NCBI GenBank assembly: GCA_965223985.1
Contig: OZ245030.1
Coordinates: 3,348,001-3,412,000, forward strand
Length of the DNA: 64,000 nucleotides
Direction of reading: 5' to 3'
From: JAPPKS01 sp963667895
GTDB taxonomy: Bacteria; Poribacteria; WGA-4E; PCPOR2b
Below are positions 18,714-28,885 of the stretch, in pieces. The notes below the pieces were generated by a model that was not told the DNA's origin, ran no database searches, and saw only the letters and a list, made by a program, of their open reading frames with translations. Every line of letters begins with the position of its first letter. Within the stretch, counting starts at the first letter, position 1. The translations under genes and the position numbers were made by a program.

Positions 18714-20359
18714 CACAATTACAACTCCCAATAGATGAAGAGACTTTGATTAAAAACCGATTTTCTGAAGTCGGAATTCAAATACAGTCAATCGAAAGGA
18801 AAGACTATCCAGGGGAAATTATTTTTGTTGTACGTACCACCGAAGATGACTTTGATAGAGCTTCGATAATTGGTAATTCCCTTGATCTCGAACTTGACCA
18901 ACAAGGATGCAACGGTTTTGTGTTGGTACGAAAGGCTGATCGACAAGTAAAAGACATGATGACGAGTCTTAAGGATGGAGTCAAAGATCCGAAAGCCAAA
19001 GAACTTGTGAACCTTCTAATCGCTCGAGCACGAACATCAGAACGCCAGCCGAGTTTAGCTTATGTTCCAGATACAGCGCGGAACATATCGACGGCTATTA
19101 CGCGTCGGCATCATCTGATTTTTGGCAGGAGAGGTACAGGTAAGACAGCCCTGATGGTCGAGGCAAAACAGCGTGTTGAGAGCGAAGGCAATTTGTCACA
19201 TTGGATTAACATCCATACACACCGTGGCGGTCCCGCTAACAGAATATTCGTGTGGATTTGCCGTGATGTATGCGAGCAGATGCAAGTTTTTTACTCAAAA
19301 AAGCAAAGAACTCCTCAGCTTCTCGCCTCAATCTCAAGATTGCGAGATCATGCTGACATGTTGCTCGCAAAACAGGAAATCTCTGTTGATGAAATTAGTA
19401 GGTTAGTACCTGATATGCAAAGCGTCATCCGCCAATTTACTGATACAAATGCAACTCGGCTTTACATCTTTATTGATGACCTCCACTATTTACCAAGCGC
19501 AGAACAGCCCAAGCTCTTGGATTTAGTCCACGGCGCGGTGCGTGATTCTGAAGCCTGGCTCAAAGTTGCAGGCATAAGACATCTCACGCGCTGGTTTCAA
19601 GAAAAACCGCCCCTCGGTCTGCAGACAGGGCATGACGCAGATCATATTGATTTGGATGTAACATTGGAATCCCCTTCACAAGCGAAGACCTTTCTTGAAA
19701 AAGTCTTCTTGAGTTACGCAAGGTATGTTGGAATTACATCGCTGTCAAGTATCTTATCCCCAACGGCGCTTGATCGCCTAGTTCTCGCGTCTGGCGCCGT
19801 GCCCCGCGACTATCTCAGCTTAAGTGCTAGAGCAATCAGCCAGGCACAAAAAAGAGAAAAGGCTCGGCGTGTTGGCGTTCAAGATGTCGGGCAAGCCGCG
19901 GGCGATGCCGCAAAAGCAAAAATTGCGGAATTGGAAGAAGACACAGCTTCAATCGACGATACCCCAAACAGGATTAAAGGTTTGGATAAGATTCGAGCTT
20001 TCTGTGATGAGAAAAGCTGTACCTTTTTTCGGATTGACTTTCGTGACCGAGAAAATCGGCCTGATGAGTATAGAATAATCAGGGAATTGATGGATGGGCG
20101 GCTCATTCATTTGGTTCGTGCAAGCCTGTCTGACATACATGAAGCAGGTCGCCGATATGAAGTATACATGCTCGACTTGAGTCAGTTTTCGAGCGAGAGA
20201 TTGAAGTTGCGATTAAGAGTTTTAGATTTTCAGAGCGGGTTCATTGTTTTTAGACAAACAGGAACGACCGACGATCCGAAGATTGGCAATACCTCAAAAC
20301 GACTGTCGGGCATATTACGTCGTGGTCCATTGTTTGAGTTAAACTATTTGGAGGGGTGA
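18710..20359 (+). CDS. P-loop (ORC/STAND-like) ATPase paired with the HEPN protein
   Basis: A 549-residue protein. Residues 1-75 form a small alpha/beta domain I do not recognise. The Walker A motif GRRGTGKT is near residues 139-146 and Walker B (YIFIDDLH) near 253-260. ASGAVPRDYLSLSARAI near 362 resembles the sensor-2 helix of ORC/Cdc6 and STAND ATPases. The last 120 residues (IIRELMDGRLIHLV... and an FSSERLKLRLRVLDF segment) look like a winged-helix or end domain. There is no nuclease motif. The 4-base overlap with the HEPN gene implies a complex or sensor/effector relation. The pair lies between metabolic genes, without mobile-element marks close by. Confidence 0.7.
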   Translation: MTQLQLPIDEETLIKNRFSEVGIQIQSIERKDYPGEIIFVVRTTEDDFDRASIIGNSLDLELDQQGCNGFVLVRKADRQVKDMMTSLKDGVKDPKAKELVNLLIARARTSERQPSLAYVPDTARNISTAITRRHHLIFGRRGTGKTALMVEAKQRVESEGNLSHWINIHTHRGGPANRIFVWICRDVCEQMQVFYSKKQRTPQLLASISRLRDHADMLLAKQEISVDEISRLVPDMQSVIRQFTDTNATRLYIFIDDLHYLPSAEQPKLLDLVHGAVRDSEAWLKVAGIRHLTRWFQEKPPLGLQTGHDADHIDLDVTLESPSQAKTFLEKVFLSYARYVGITSLSSILSPTALDRLVLASGAVPRDYLSLSARAISQAQKREKARRVGVQDVGQAAGDAAKAKIAELEEDTASIDDTPNRIKGLDKIRAFCDEKSCTFFRIDFRDRENRPDEYRIIRELMDGRLIHLVRASLSDIHEAGRRYEVYMLDLSQFSSERLKLRLRVLDFQSGFIVFRQTGTTDDPKIGNTSKRLSGILRRGPLFELNYLEG

Positions 20360-20415
20360 GGCGTAAATACCCAATCCAAGTTTGCTAGTATTTCATAAAT
20401 ACAGATCTTTGGACG

Positions 20416-21999
20416 ATGGAACGATCGGGGTACGGAGCAATGTCGTATCATTCAAAGATTTCGAAACGACTTCATGCCTCTGCATGCGTGCTTCATCGCA
20501 ATCGTTGGATGAAGGTCTCTCGCCCTAAGCGGCTGAGTGCAGCCCGTAATACACAGCACACCGTATGTTTCTCGCTTTTTCTCCTTATCTTCGGTTCTTC
20601 CAGTTTCGGTATTGATGCACAACCTTCGGAGTTTCTGCTGGAGCAATACCAACATGCGGAGTTTCTCGCCAATCAAGGTCAGTATGATGCAGCATTGACC
20701 GAGTATCAGAGAGTACTCCACCAAAACCCAGAGTCTGCCGAGGCGTATGGTGGTATCGGTTACGTTTATTGGAAAACGAACAAGCCAGACCAGGCGCTCA
20801 AAGCCTTTCGAAAGGCACTTACGCTAAATGACCGAATACTGAAAGCTCACGTTGGAATCGGACATGTCCTCTCGGAGCGAAGAGAACATCAAGAAGCCAT
20901 TGCTCATTATGAAATGGCGCTTGAAATCAATCCTGAATTAGGTTGGCTGCACTCGACATTGGCAGATCTCCTTTCGAGACAGCGTCGTGAATCGGACGCA
21001 ATCCGTCATTACCAAACGGCGATTGAGTTAAATCCAAACTTATCCCAGGCACATTTCGGGTTGGGGAATATCTATGTCGCGCAGGTCGAGTTTTCATCCG
21101 CTTTGGAAGCCTATAACCGTGCGCTGGCTCTTCAACCGGACCTGTCCGAAGCGCACTGTAACCGCGGGGTTGTTTATTCCAAACAGGGGAGATATGAGGA
21201 AGCAATCGCAGATTTTCAGCAAGCACTGAGAATCGCTCCTGATAACAGGCTCGCCCGCTTTGAACTTGGTTTCGTATATCAACAACAGGGCAAATATAAA
21301 GAAGCCGCTCACAAATACAAGAAAATGTTGCCGGAAGGCGCGGATAATCTTCGGCTTCACCACAACCTGTCCCGCTGTTATCTACGACTTGGAAGACCTG
21401 AGGAAGCGTGGAAGGAACGAGAGATAGCGCGAAGACTTCGCCAGGTTGCTGATGCGATTGATGTTGCAGAGAGAAAAATACAGGAAGCCCCAGATGACCC
21501 GCACGCATACATGGAGCTGGCGGGTATCTACTTTGAAAATAACCAGCCGGAGAAGGCATTCGATCAGTATAAAATCGCGCTTTTGAAAGATCCGAACCTT
21601 CTGGAAGCTTACGACAAAATAGCGACGGTTTATATCCATCATAATCAGAGACAGGAGGCGATTTCAGTTTACGAAACTGCGGTTGGAGTAGACGTAAAAT
21701 ATATCAAAGGACATTTAATGCTCGGGTTGCTCTATCGCCAGCATGGTCAATCGAAAAAATCGGTAGCACACCTAGAAATCGCTCGAAAACTTACTCAAGA
21801 AGTTGTTGAAACCGAGCCAACTGCTGAAAATCTGGACGCATTGGCATCAATTTATTACGTGATGCGTGACTACGCACAGGCAGAGGCAACCCTTCAAAGA
21901 GCCATCGATTTAGATGCGACCAATCAGCAAATCTTGGACCATTTCGCACGGGTTCGTCGTCAATTAGGAAAGCAAACAGGTGAAGAAGCTCGGAAGTAA
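20416..21999 (+). CDS. Secreted TPR protein
   Basis: A 527-residue protein with about eleven tetratricopeptide repeats (YQRVLHQNPESAEAYGGIGYVYW, YNRALALQPDLSEAHCNRGVVY and others), a scaffold for protein contacts. A hydrophobic segment HTVCFSLFLLIFGSSSFGIDAQ near residues 47-68 looks like a signal peptide. The true start may therefore be the ATG at 20509, although neither start has a strong ribosome site. The next gene, an FG-GAP/ASPIC protein, begins 8 bases after the stop. This TPR-plus-ASPIC pairing is common in planctomycete-like and acidobacterial genomes. Confidence 0.85.
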   Translation: MERSGYGAMSYHSKISKRLHASACVLHRNRWMKVSRPKRLSAARNTQHTVCFSLFLLIFGSSSFGIDAQPSEFLLEQYQHAEFLANQGQYDAALTEYQRVLHQNPESAEAYGGIGYVYWKTNKPDQALKAFRKALTLNDRILKAHVGIGHVLSERREHQEAIAHYEMALEINPELGWLHSTLADLLSRQRRESDAIRHYQTAIELNPNLSQAHFGLGNIYVAQVEFSSALEAYNRALALQPDLSEAHCNRGVVYSKQGRYEEAIADFQQALRIAPDNRLARFELGFVYQQQGKYKEAAHKYKKMLPEGADNLRLHHNLSRCYLRLGRPEEAWKEREIARRLRQVADAIDVAERKIQEAPDDPHAYMELAGIYFENNQPEKAFDQYKIALLKDPNLLEAYDKIATVYIHHNQRQEAISVYETAVGVDVKYIKGHLMLGLLYRQHGQSKKSVAHLEIARKLTQEVVETEPTAENLDALASIYYVMRDYAQAEATLQRAIDLDATNQQILDHFARVRRQLGKQTGEEARK

Positions 22000-22007
22000 G
22001 GGATGGG

Positions 22008-23750
22008 ATGGAGGAAGGGCGTCTGACACGATATCTATCACGTATCACTCCCCACGTACCACGTTTTGGGCTTCACGTTCAACGCGATATACATGTCATC
22101 GAATTCTTTCTCATACTTATCGTCTTAATTGACGTGAACGCGGGGACAAACACCGAGAATAACATAAGACTCACCGCTGTTGCAGAGAGTGCAAACATAG
22201 ATTTTCAGCACGTTGATGGCAGAGGTGGGCAGCGATATTTCTTGGAAACAGTTGGATCTGGGGTTGCCTTTTTCGACTACGATGGGGATGGATTCGTTGA
22301 CATCTACTTTGTCAACGGTGCCGACCTTCCAGGCTTCTCCTCAAAGACACCACAGACCAACAAACTGTACCGCAACAATGGAGATAGCACATTTACCGAT
22401 GTTACTGAATCGGCGGGTGTTGGAGACACGGGTTACGGCAGCGGCTGCGCTGTCGGCGACTATGATAACGACGGCGATTTGGATCTGTACGTGACGAATT
22501 TTGAGAGAAATGTGCTCTATCGCAACAACGGTGATGGTACCTTCACAGATGCAACACAGCGTTCCGGTGTCGGAGACGCACGCTGGAGCCTCGGATGCGC
22601 GTTTGCAGATTATGATAACGACGGTTTTGTAGATTTGTATGTGACTAACTATATCGACTTTCGCTTCGAAGAACACAAAACCTGCTCTCAAAATGGAGTG
22701 GGGACATACTGTCCACCCGAGAGCTTCCCCGGGTTGCCGGATACTCTGTATCGTAACAATGGCGATGGTACCTTCACCGATGTTACCCTGGAGGCAGGAG
22801 TGTACAGCACTGAGAGCCGGAGCATGGCGGTCGTCTTCGGAGATTATGACGATGACGGATTTGTAGACTGCTACGTTGGGGTCGATGCGGGCGAGAATTT
22901 GCTATACCACAATGAGGGTGATGGCACATTCATGAGTGTGGGGTGGATGGCCGGTGTGGAGGCAGATGAGAATGGCAGTGTTCAGGGAACAATGGGCGTT
23001 GATTTCGGGGATTGTGATAACGATGGACTTCTCGATCTCGTCGCGCTGAACTATCAAGAACAACCGAACGCGGTCTACCGCAACGATGGCGACGGTTTCT
23101 TCAACGATATATCGTTCATCGCAGGTATGGGATATAGCCTCCCTTACGTAGGTTGGGGCGTGGACTTCTTCGATGTCGATAACGATGGCGACAAAGATCT
23201 CTTTATCGCTAACGGGCATCTACAGGATGAAGTAGAGAAATACGATGATACAACCACCTATGCGCAGCTCAATCAACTGTTAATCAATAATGGAAAAGGA
23301 GTGTTTTCCAACAGTTTGACTCAATCACGGAGTGCACTGGAACAGCTCAAAGTCAGTCGTGGAATTGCCTCCGGTGATTACGACAATGATGGTGACCTAG
23401 ACCTCTTGATTAGCAATTCGAACGATACGCCGGATCTTATCCGTAACGATGGGGGAAATCGGTGCAATTGGGTTACGATTAGAACAATCGGCACCAAGAG
23501 CAACCGAGCGGGCATCGGGGCTAAGGTAAAAATAAAAGCGGGCGGCTTGACTCAGATAGATGAGGTGAGGAGTGGTTCAGGCTATCTCTCTCAGAACGAT
23601 TTACGTCTGCACTTCGGGCTAGGGGACAGAAAATCAATTGACTTCATCGAAGTGCGATGGTCAAGCGGTGTGGTTGATACAATCCGGGACATTGTTCCTA
23701 ATCGGATACTTGTGATTAAGGAAGGACACGGCTTGTTGCCGACCAGTTAA
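22008..23750 (+). CDS. FG-GAP/VCBS repeat protein with ASPIC/UnbV domain (CRTAC1-like)
   Basis: A 580-residue exported protein. A hydrophobic segment (IEFFLILIVLIDVNAG) is followed by about seven FG-GAP-type units, each with a calcium-binding DxDxDG loop (DYDGDGFVDIYFVNG, DYDNDGDLDLYVTN, DVDNDGDKDLFIANG) and an NNGDGTFTDVT strand, predicting a beta-propeller. The C-terminal 90 residues are an ASPIC/UnbV domain (RAGIGAKVKIKAGG...LHFGLGD...VRWSSGVVDTI). It is likely at the cell surface or in the periplasm. It is co-transcribed with the TPR protein. Confidence 0.9.
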   Translation: MEEGRLTRYLSRITPHVPRFGLHVQRDIHVIEFFLILIVLIDVNAGTNTENNIRLTAVAESANIDFQHVDGRGGQRYFLETVGSGVAFFDYDGDGFVDIYFVNGADLPGFSSKTPQTNKLYRNNGDSTFTDVTESAGVGDTGYGSGCAVGDYDNDGDLDLYVTNFERNVLYRNNGDGTFTDATQRSGVGDARWSLGCAFADYDNDGFVDLYVTNYIDFRFEEHKTCSQNGVGTYCPPESFPGLPDTLYRNNGDGTFTDVTLEAGVYSTESRSMAVVFGDYDDDGFVDCYVGVDAGENLLYHNEGDGTFMSVGWMAGVEADENGSVQGTMGVDFGDCDNDGLLDLVALNYQEQPNAVYRNDGDGFFNDISFIAGMGYSLPYVGWGVDFFDVDNDGDKDLFIANGHLQDEVEKYDDTTTYAQLNQLLINNGKGVFSNSLTQSRSALEQLKVSRGIASGDYDNDGDLDLLISNSNDTPDLIRNDGGNRCNWVTIRTIGTKSNRAGIGAKVKIKAGGLTQIDEVRSGSGYLSQNDLRLHFGLGDRKSIDFIEVRWSSGVVDTIRDIVPNRILVIKEGHGLLPTS

Positions 23751-23823
23751 TATCTTGGGCGGGGTCGTCAGCAGAGGTGAAACCGTTTAGCATTACCTTT
23801 GCGCTTTGCGGAGAACAACATCA

Positions 23824-24792
23824 ATGCAACGTATTCTTTTAGACACTGACACTGGCGTGGACGATGCTTTAGCAATTATCCTTGCGCTAAATTCGCCGGA
23901 GTTAAAGGTTGAAGCGATTACGACAGTCAGCGGCAATGTCCACGTTGATTTCTGCACGCGCAACCTGATGCTGACCCTGGAGGCAATGGATCTGTGCGAA
24001 TATCCAATCATTGCGAAAGGCGAATCTCAGCCGCTCGTCAAACCCCTCGTAACAGCCGCGCACGTGCACGGCACTGATGGCTTAGGGGATGTGACGAAGC
24101 TCTTGGCGCCTGATGGATCCCTGCGCTATCCGGATCCTGAAATGAGATTGGCAACAACTTCGGCGGTCGATCTTATCATCAATCTCGCCAGTCAATACCC
24201 CAATGAACTTGTCCTAGTTCCCGTTGGTCCCCTCACGAATATCGCCAGAGCGATGGACATAAACCCTGATCGGATGCTGAAGATAAAAGAGATTGTGTTG
24301 ATGGGAGGTGCCTTCGAGACTTACGGAAACGTCACCACAACAGCCGAATTTAACATCTTCGTCGATCCCCACGCTGCACAACAGGTACTGGATTTTGGGG
24401 TACCCATCACGTTCGTGCCTCTGGATGTGACTCATCAGGTAGTCCTGACGAGCGAAAATCTGAAGGCTAAGTGCGGTGAACGGAGTGATAAACTGTCACA
24501 GTTTCTGCGGGACGCTACGGGAATTAGTATGGCATATCATCGTCAACACGAAGGATTTGACGGAATCTATATTCATGATGCGCTTCCTATCGGTCTATTA
24601 ACCCCGTCGAGCCTCTTTGAAACAACTGATGCCTTCGTGCTAGTGGAAACATCGGGGAGGCTGACGCAGGGGATGACCATCGCAGATTTGCGTCCAGGGC
24701 GGCAGCGCCAGAAACCGAACGCCCGAGTCTGTGTAGGAGTAGACGCAGAAGGATTTATAGAACACTTTTTCGATCGCATCCTGCCAGCTTAG
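23824..24792 (+). CDS. Inosine-uridine preferring nucleoside hydrolase family protein
   Basis: Nucleoside hydrolases cleave the N-glycosidic bond of ribonucleosides for salvage. The calcium-binding signature RILLDTDTGVDDALAI opens the protein, and VPVGPLTNIARAM and VLMGGAF...TAEFNIFVDPHAA follow as in the family. The ATG at 23824 is preferred: GGAGA is 9 bases upstream, and the MQRILLDTD start places the strand correctly. An upstream TTG at 23806 would overlap that site. Length of 322 residues is normal. Base specificity is not predictable. Confidence 0.92.
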   Translation: MQRILLDTDTGVDDALAIILALNSPELKVEAITTVSGNVHVDFCTRNLMLTLEAMDLCEYPIIAKGESQPLVKPLVTAAHVHGTDGLGDVTKLLAPDGSLRYPDPEMRLATTSAVDLIINLASQYPNELVLVPVGPLTNIARAMDINPDRMLKIKEIVLMGGAFETYGNVTTTAEFNIFVDPHAAQQVLDFGVPITFVPLDVTHQVVLTSENLKAKCGERSDKLSQFLRDATGISMAYHRQHEGFDGIYIHDALPIGLLTPSSLFETTDAFVLVETSGRLTQGMTIADLRPGRQRQKPNARVCVGVDAEGFIEHFFDRILPA

Positions 24793-24925
24793 GCAGGAAT
24801 GTTGCACTATGAACCACCATAAACTGTAGCGAATTTCTGTTCAATCCCCGAACTTCAATTTATCGAAGTTGAAGCGTCCGGTTTACAGTCAGCCGCTTAC
24901 CAATTTTGGTACAACTATTGATAAT

Positions 24926-26860
24926 ATGCCTGTGGAAAAAATCCTTCCTGTCGAAGACAAACAGTCTACTGATATTCCTCTGAGAGTGATAGTCATCGGA
25001 CTCATTGTGGTTATCGTAAACAGCTATTGGGTTTCGGTAAACAACCTCGTCATCGGTCTGGTGCACAACTACATGTCGCTCTTCAGTAATGCCGTTTTCA
25101 CCCTGTTTGTCCTGATTCTCCTCAATCTCCTACTGCGGAAATTCCTCCCAAGACACGCGCTCAGCTCATCAAACCTATTGGTCATCTATGTGATGGCTGT
25201 GTCGGTTACAACCGTGTCGGGGCATACCACGATGAACAAATTGGTCGGCACCCTTGCCCACCCTTTCTGGTTTGATACGGTGGAAAATGACTGGCGAAAC
25301 CTGTTCTGGCAGTATATCCCGCCATGGTTCACGACAAACGACAAGAGCGTGCTGCGTGGTTTCTTTCTCGGCGAATCCTCCTTCTTCACTCGACAGCACC
25401 TGAAGGCTTGGATTGGTCCAATGTTCTATTGGTCCGCCTTTCTGTTCGTCATCTACTTCATCCTCATCTGCATCAACACCCTTATCAGGCGGCAATTCAC
25501 GGAACATGAGCGACTAACGTATCCGATTACTTGGATGCCTCTGGAAATGGGGAGAGACCCATCGTCCTTTTTCAAAAATAAGCTAATGTGGGTCGGTTTT
25601 GGCATTGCGGGTGGGATTAGTCTTCTGAACGGCTTGCACAGCTTGTACCCTTATATTCCTGCTATTCCGGTGGGATGGCAGAACATAACCCCACGAGAGA
25701 AACCCTGGATTTATACCGGTCGGACACTCATCTCTTTCCAGCCATTTGTCATTGGGCTCTCCTTTTTTATGCCGCTGGATCTCGCATTCTCCGCGTGGTT
25801 CTTCTTTCTCCTACAGAAAATGATGCGAATGTTACTGGGAGTCATGGGTTGGCGTAGTCTCTATTTTGATGAGCAGGCACAGGGGGCGTGGATCGGATTG
25901 GGGCTTCTTGCATTGTGGGTCGGACGCAAACATTTCAAACGGGTCTTCACTCAAGCGTTCGCGGGGACGGGGCAAGTCGATGAAATCAACGAGCCCATGC
26001 GGTATCGGACTGCGCTCCTGGGCGTCATCGGTGGAGTGCTGTTACTCCTCTGGTTTGCATATAAGGCGGGGCTTTCCTTTTGGGTCTTGCTCTTGTTCTT
26101 AGGCATATACTGTTGCAGCGCCATTGGCGTAACCAAGGTTAGAGCTGGTCTTGGCGTCGCTGTTCATGAGATTCTACACCTGAATCCAGCGCGGACGATG
26201 GTGACATCGCTTGGTACGCGCGCGTATGGACCGCAAAACTTGACGATTCTCTCCTTCTTTTATTGGCTGAATCGAGACCAACCCCACCATCCCATGCCGA
26301 ACCAACTGGAATCTTTTCGGATAGGCGAGCAAGCTAGCATCAATAATCGAAAACTCTTACGAGCGATGCTTATCACGCTTGCTATCGGCATACCGGTGAC
26401 GTTTTTGATTTACCTTCATCTCTTGTATGAACATGGCGCCGCAAATTCGCGTTCGTTCATCCTGAGAGTAGGTCAAGAAACCTTTACCCAGCGGCTCCAG
26501 CTTTGGTTAAGTGTACCTCGAGGACACGATTATGTGACAATGGGCTTCATGGGACTTGGCGCCGGAATCACCGGGCTTCTACTAGCTTTGAAGATGCGGT
26601 TTCTGTGGTGGCCCCTTCACCCCGTCGGTTATGTATTGGGGATGAGTCCAGGTGAGATGGTCTATATCTGGGTGCCAGTCATGATCAGTTGGGCGCTTAA
26701 GTATTCCATCCTTCGGTACGGCGGGTTGCAAGCATATCGCAAAGCCATCCCGTTCTTTGCGGGCTTAATACTGGGAGACTACTCAATGGGCTGCATCTGG
26801 AGCATTATCAGCGCCGTGTTCAGAGTCGCCACGTATAACATGGGATGGCACGATGGCTAG
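24926..26860 (+). CDS. Multi-pass membrane protein, DUF6785/DUF6784 type
   Basis: An integral membrane protein of about 644 residues with roughly a dozen hydrophobic segments. TVSGHTTMNKLVGTLAHPFW and the region around RRQFTEHERLTYPITWMPLEM fit the N-terminal DUF6785 part. GPQNLTILSFFYWLNRDQPHHPMPNQLESF fits the C-terminal DUF6784 part. The family is widespread in Poribacteria, Armatimonadetes and planctomycetes; function unknown, possibly transport. The start is uncertain: ATG at 24926 or TTG at 24869, neither with a clear ribosome site. Confidence 0.75.
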   Translation: MPVEKILPVEDKQSTDIPLRVIVIGLIVVIVNSYWVSVNNLVIGLVHNYMSLFSNAVFTLFVLILLNLLLRKFLPRHALSSSNLLVIYVMAVSVTTVSGHTTMNKLVGTLAHPFWFDTVENDWRNLFWQYIPPWFTTNDKSVLRGFFLGESSFFTRQHLKAWIGPMFYWSAFLFVIYFILICINTLIRRQFTEHERLTYPITWMPLEMGRDPSSFFKNKLMWVGFGIAGGISLLNGLHSLYPYIPAIPVGWQNITPREKPWIYTGRTLISFQPFVIGLSFFMPLDLAFSAWFFFLLQKMMRMLLGVMGWRSLYFDEQAQGAWIGLGLLALWVGRKHFKRVFTQAFAGTGQVDEINEPMRYRTALLGVIGGVLLLLWFAYKAGLSFWVLLLFLGIYCCSAIGVTKVRAGLGVAVHEILHLNPARTMVTSLGTRAYGPQNLTILSFFYWLNRDQPHHPMPNQLESFRIGEQASINNRKLLRAMLITLAIGIPVTFLIYLHLLYEHGAANSRSFILRVGQETFTQRLQLWLSVPRGHDYVTMGFMGLGAGITGLLLALKMRFLWWPLHPVGYVLGMSPGEMVYIWVPVMISWALKYSILRYGGLQAYRKAIPFFAGLILGDYSMGCIWSIISAVFRVATYNMGWHDG

Positions 26861-27049
26861 TTCGAGATGGAACAATCCATAGGATTGTGCACTGGAGAAT
26901 CTGGAGTGACGGCATCAATCGCACAACGGGGCATTGCTTGACCTACTATTTATAAGCTGCCATCCCAGATTAGACGGGCTAGACGTTGTTTTTACAAAGG
27001 ATGGAATACCCCTTCCCACTTTCGCTGAGGACATCGCGTCTCTAGCGCC

Positions 27050-28060
27050 CTAACTCGATGCGTCAGGGGTCTCAATATCTTCCACCCAGGTGTTGGGAGC
27101 GAAATCGACATCGCGATCCGCAAAGATTTTATCAATTTCAGCTATCACGTCATCCGTCAGACTCCAGCCGATAGCGCCCATGTTTTCCTCGACTTCAATA
27201 GGTCGCCTCGCACCAACTAGTGCGGTACTTACCGCCGGATTCGATAAAACCCAATTGAGAGCAAACTGCGGGAGTTTTTTTCCTAATCGTTCGCCAATAG
27301 CGGAAAGCTCAATTGCCACCTCAACGTTACGCTCGAAAGCCTCTGGCGTAAAGAATCTCAACAAATGCAGCCACTCGTCCCTGCTGCGCCAATCCTTGTC
27401 GCCGAATGTCGTCTCCTTCGTGAACGTTCCTGACAGCAGACCATACGCAAGCGAACCGTACGACATGACGCCAATTTGTTGCTCATGAGCGTAAGGGAAA
27501 ATCCATTTCGCCATACGTCGATCAAAGAGATTGCAGCCGTACTGTAACACATGAATCGGTCGCATCGCCATGCACGCCTTGATTTCATCAAGTGTGAAAT
27601 TAGAGAGTCCGACGTAGCGGACTTTTCCCTGCTGCACAATCTCATCAAGCGCCTGCATCGTTTCTTCAAAAGGCGTGGAACGATCTGGCCAGTGAACAAG
27701 ATAGACATCTACGTAGTCAGTGTTCAGTGCTTTCAAGCTGCGGTCAATGGCAGCATGCACCATTTCCCGGCTGCTATCTTTCCCTTTTTGACGATCGTTC
27801 TGGTAGCCAACGCCGAACTTCGTGACGACGATGACATCTTTACGACGATGCTCCAACGCCTTCGCCAATACCATTTCTGAGTTTCCGCCACCGTAGGCTT
27901 CAGCAGTATCAAAACAGTTTATTCCCAAATCAATCGCACGATGTACAGCCGCTGTCACCTCTGATTCATCAGTTGAACCATAATCGCCCCCCATTTCCCA
28001 GCAACCAAATCCAATTGCTGAAACTTGCAGCCCTGTCCGTCCAAATGGGCGATATTCCAT
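27050..28060 (-). CDS. Aldo/keto reductase
   Basis: An NADPH-dependent oxidoreductase of the AKR superfamily, 336 residues. The opening MEYRPFGRTGLQVSAIGFGCW is typical, and the tetrad can be read: Asp in DTAEAYGGGNSE with Tyr next to it, Lys in VVTKFGVG and His in YLVHWPD. The C-terminal ALNWVLSNPAVSTALVGARRP is the cofactor-binding end. GGGAGGT lies 6 bases before the ATG. It converges with the DUF6785 gene across about 190 bases without an obvious terminator. Confidence 0.93.
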   Translation of the reverse strand: MEYRPFGRTGLQVSAIGFGCWEMGGDYGSTDESEVTAAVHRAIDLGINCFDTAEAYGGGNSEMVLAKALEHRRKDVIVVTKFGVGYQNDRQKGKDSSREMVHAAIDRSLKALNTDYVDVYLVHWPDRSTPFEETMQALDEIVQQGKVRYVGLSNFTLDEIKACMAMRPIHVLQYGCNLFDRRMAKWIFPYAHEQQIGVMSYGSLAYGLLSGTFTKETTFGDKDWRSRDEWLHLLRFFTPEAFERNVEVAIELSAIGERLGKKLPQFALNWVLSNPAVSTALVGARRPIEVEENMGAIGWSLTDDVIAEIDKIFADRDVDFAPNTWVEDIETPDASS

Positions 28061-28242
28061 AGTTTGACCTCCCGTTGTAATTCTTGACCGCGTGCTTTAC
28101 CAAAGCGCGAGCTTGCTTATCACCAGCCCACATCTCGGATGTTATTGACTTCTAAATTCCTATCTCAATTTAGCACAATCCGTCGTGATAGTCAACCCAA
28201 ACTTAGCGCCTCACTTCTGGACTGTGCGATTGTGCTCAATGC

Positions 28243-28518
28243 TCATAGTGAATCTGTAAACTTTCGACGTAGCCGTCGCCACATCAACTTACGCTTCAGC
28301 GCCCTCACTTCAATTCGATGGACGAACAACCGTTTCCCTTCTAGCTCTAATACAGGAATCAGGTTCTTGTACTTCGTGAACAGTCCCAAGTTCGATGTGA
28401 TGTCAATCTCTTCGATCTGAATCGGAGATGCCTCCGCGACCTTTTTGAGCGCGTCTTTGGCTTCGTCGCAGAGCGGGCAATCAGGTTTAGTGTACAGTTG
28501 AAACGTTACGGGTTCCAT
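28243..28518 (-). CDS. Glutaredoxin-like (DUF836) small protein
   Basis: A 91-residue thioredoxin-fold protein: VTFQLYTKPDCPLCDEAKDAL gives the CPLC redox motif, and the NLIPVLELEGKRLFVHRIE block supplies the conserved cis-proline. The start at 28518 (MEPVTFQLY) is chosen because the fold begins there and an AGG lies about 7 bases upstream; an ATG at 28584 would add 22 unrelated residues. It is a likely thiol-disulfide exchange protein; the partner is unknown. Confidence 0.85.
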   Translation of the reverse strand: MEPVTFQLYTKPDCPLCDEAKDALKKVAEASPIQIEEIDITSNLGLFTKYKNLIPVLELEGKRLFVHRIEVRALKRKLMWRRLRRKFTDSL

Positions 28519-28749
28519 GGATGAACCTAAGCGTTGGTATGATGGGGAAATAGAGAAATTGGGAGAATTGGATGACTTCTGCAAATTTCCACTTGACTCG
28601 AGTGTACGCGAATTCCTGTACGCCGTGATTGCGGAGTGCGCACAATAACAGTTTAACGCGCGGGCATATTCCCGTCAAGCCCGTTTTGGTTGACCCCGCA
28701 TCGGCAGTAGTAGCGGAGGCGTGGAAATTTCAAATAAAGTCAAATTGTC

Positions 28750-28778
28750 TTGACTTCTCAAGACATTCGCGTTATAGT
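28750..28778 (+). promoter_or_regulatory. Sigma-70-type promoter for the sulfite reductase gene
   Basis: TTGACT at 28750-28755 and TATAGT at 28773-28778 are separated by exactly 17 bases. They lie about 108 bases before the ATG at 28886, pointing to it. It is the best housekeeping promoter seen by eye in the window. Confidence 0.6.
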
Positions 28779-28885
28779 ACAGTCAGATAGATCTATACAG
28801 CGAGCATATCTCCCCCTATTCTAAACATGAAACCCGTGAGCGCTTTGGACTCTTCAAAGGTCGATTAGTGCATAGGAGAGAAATA

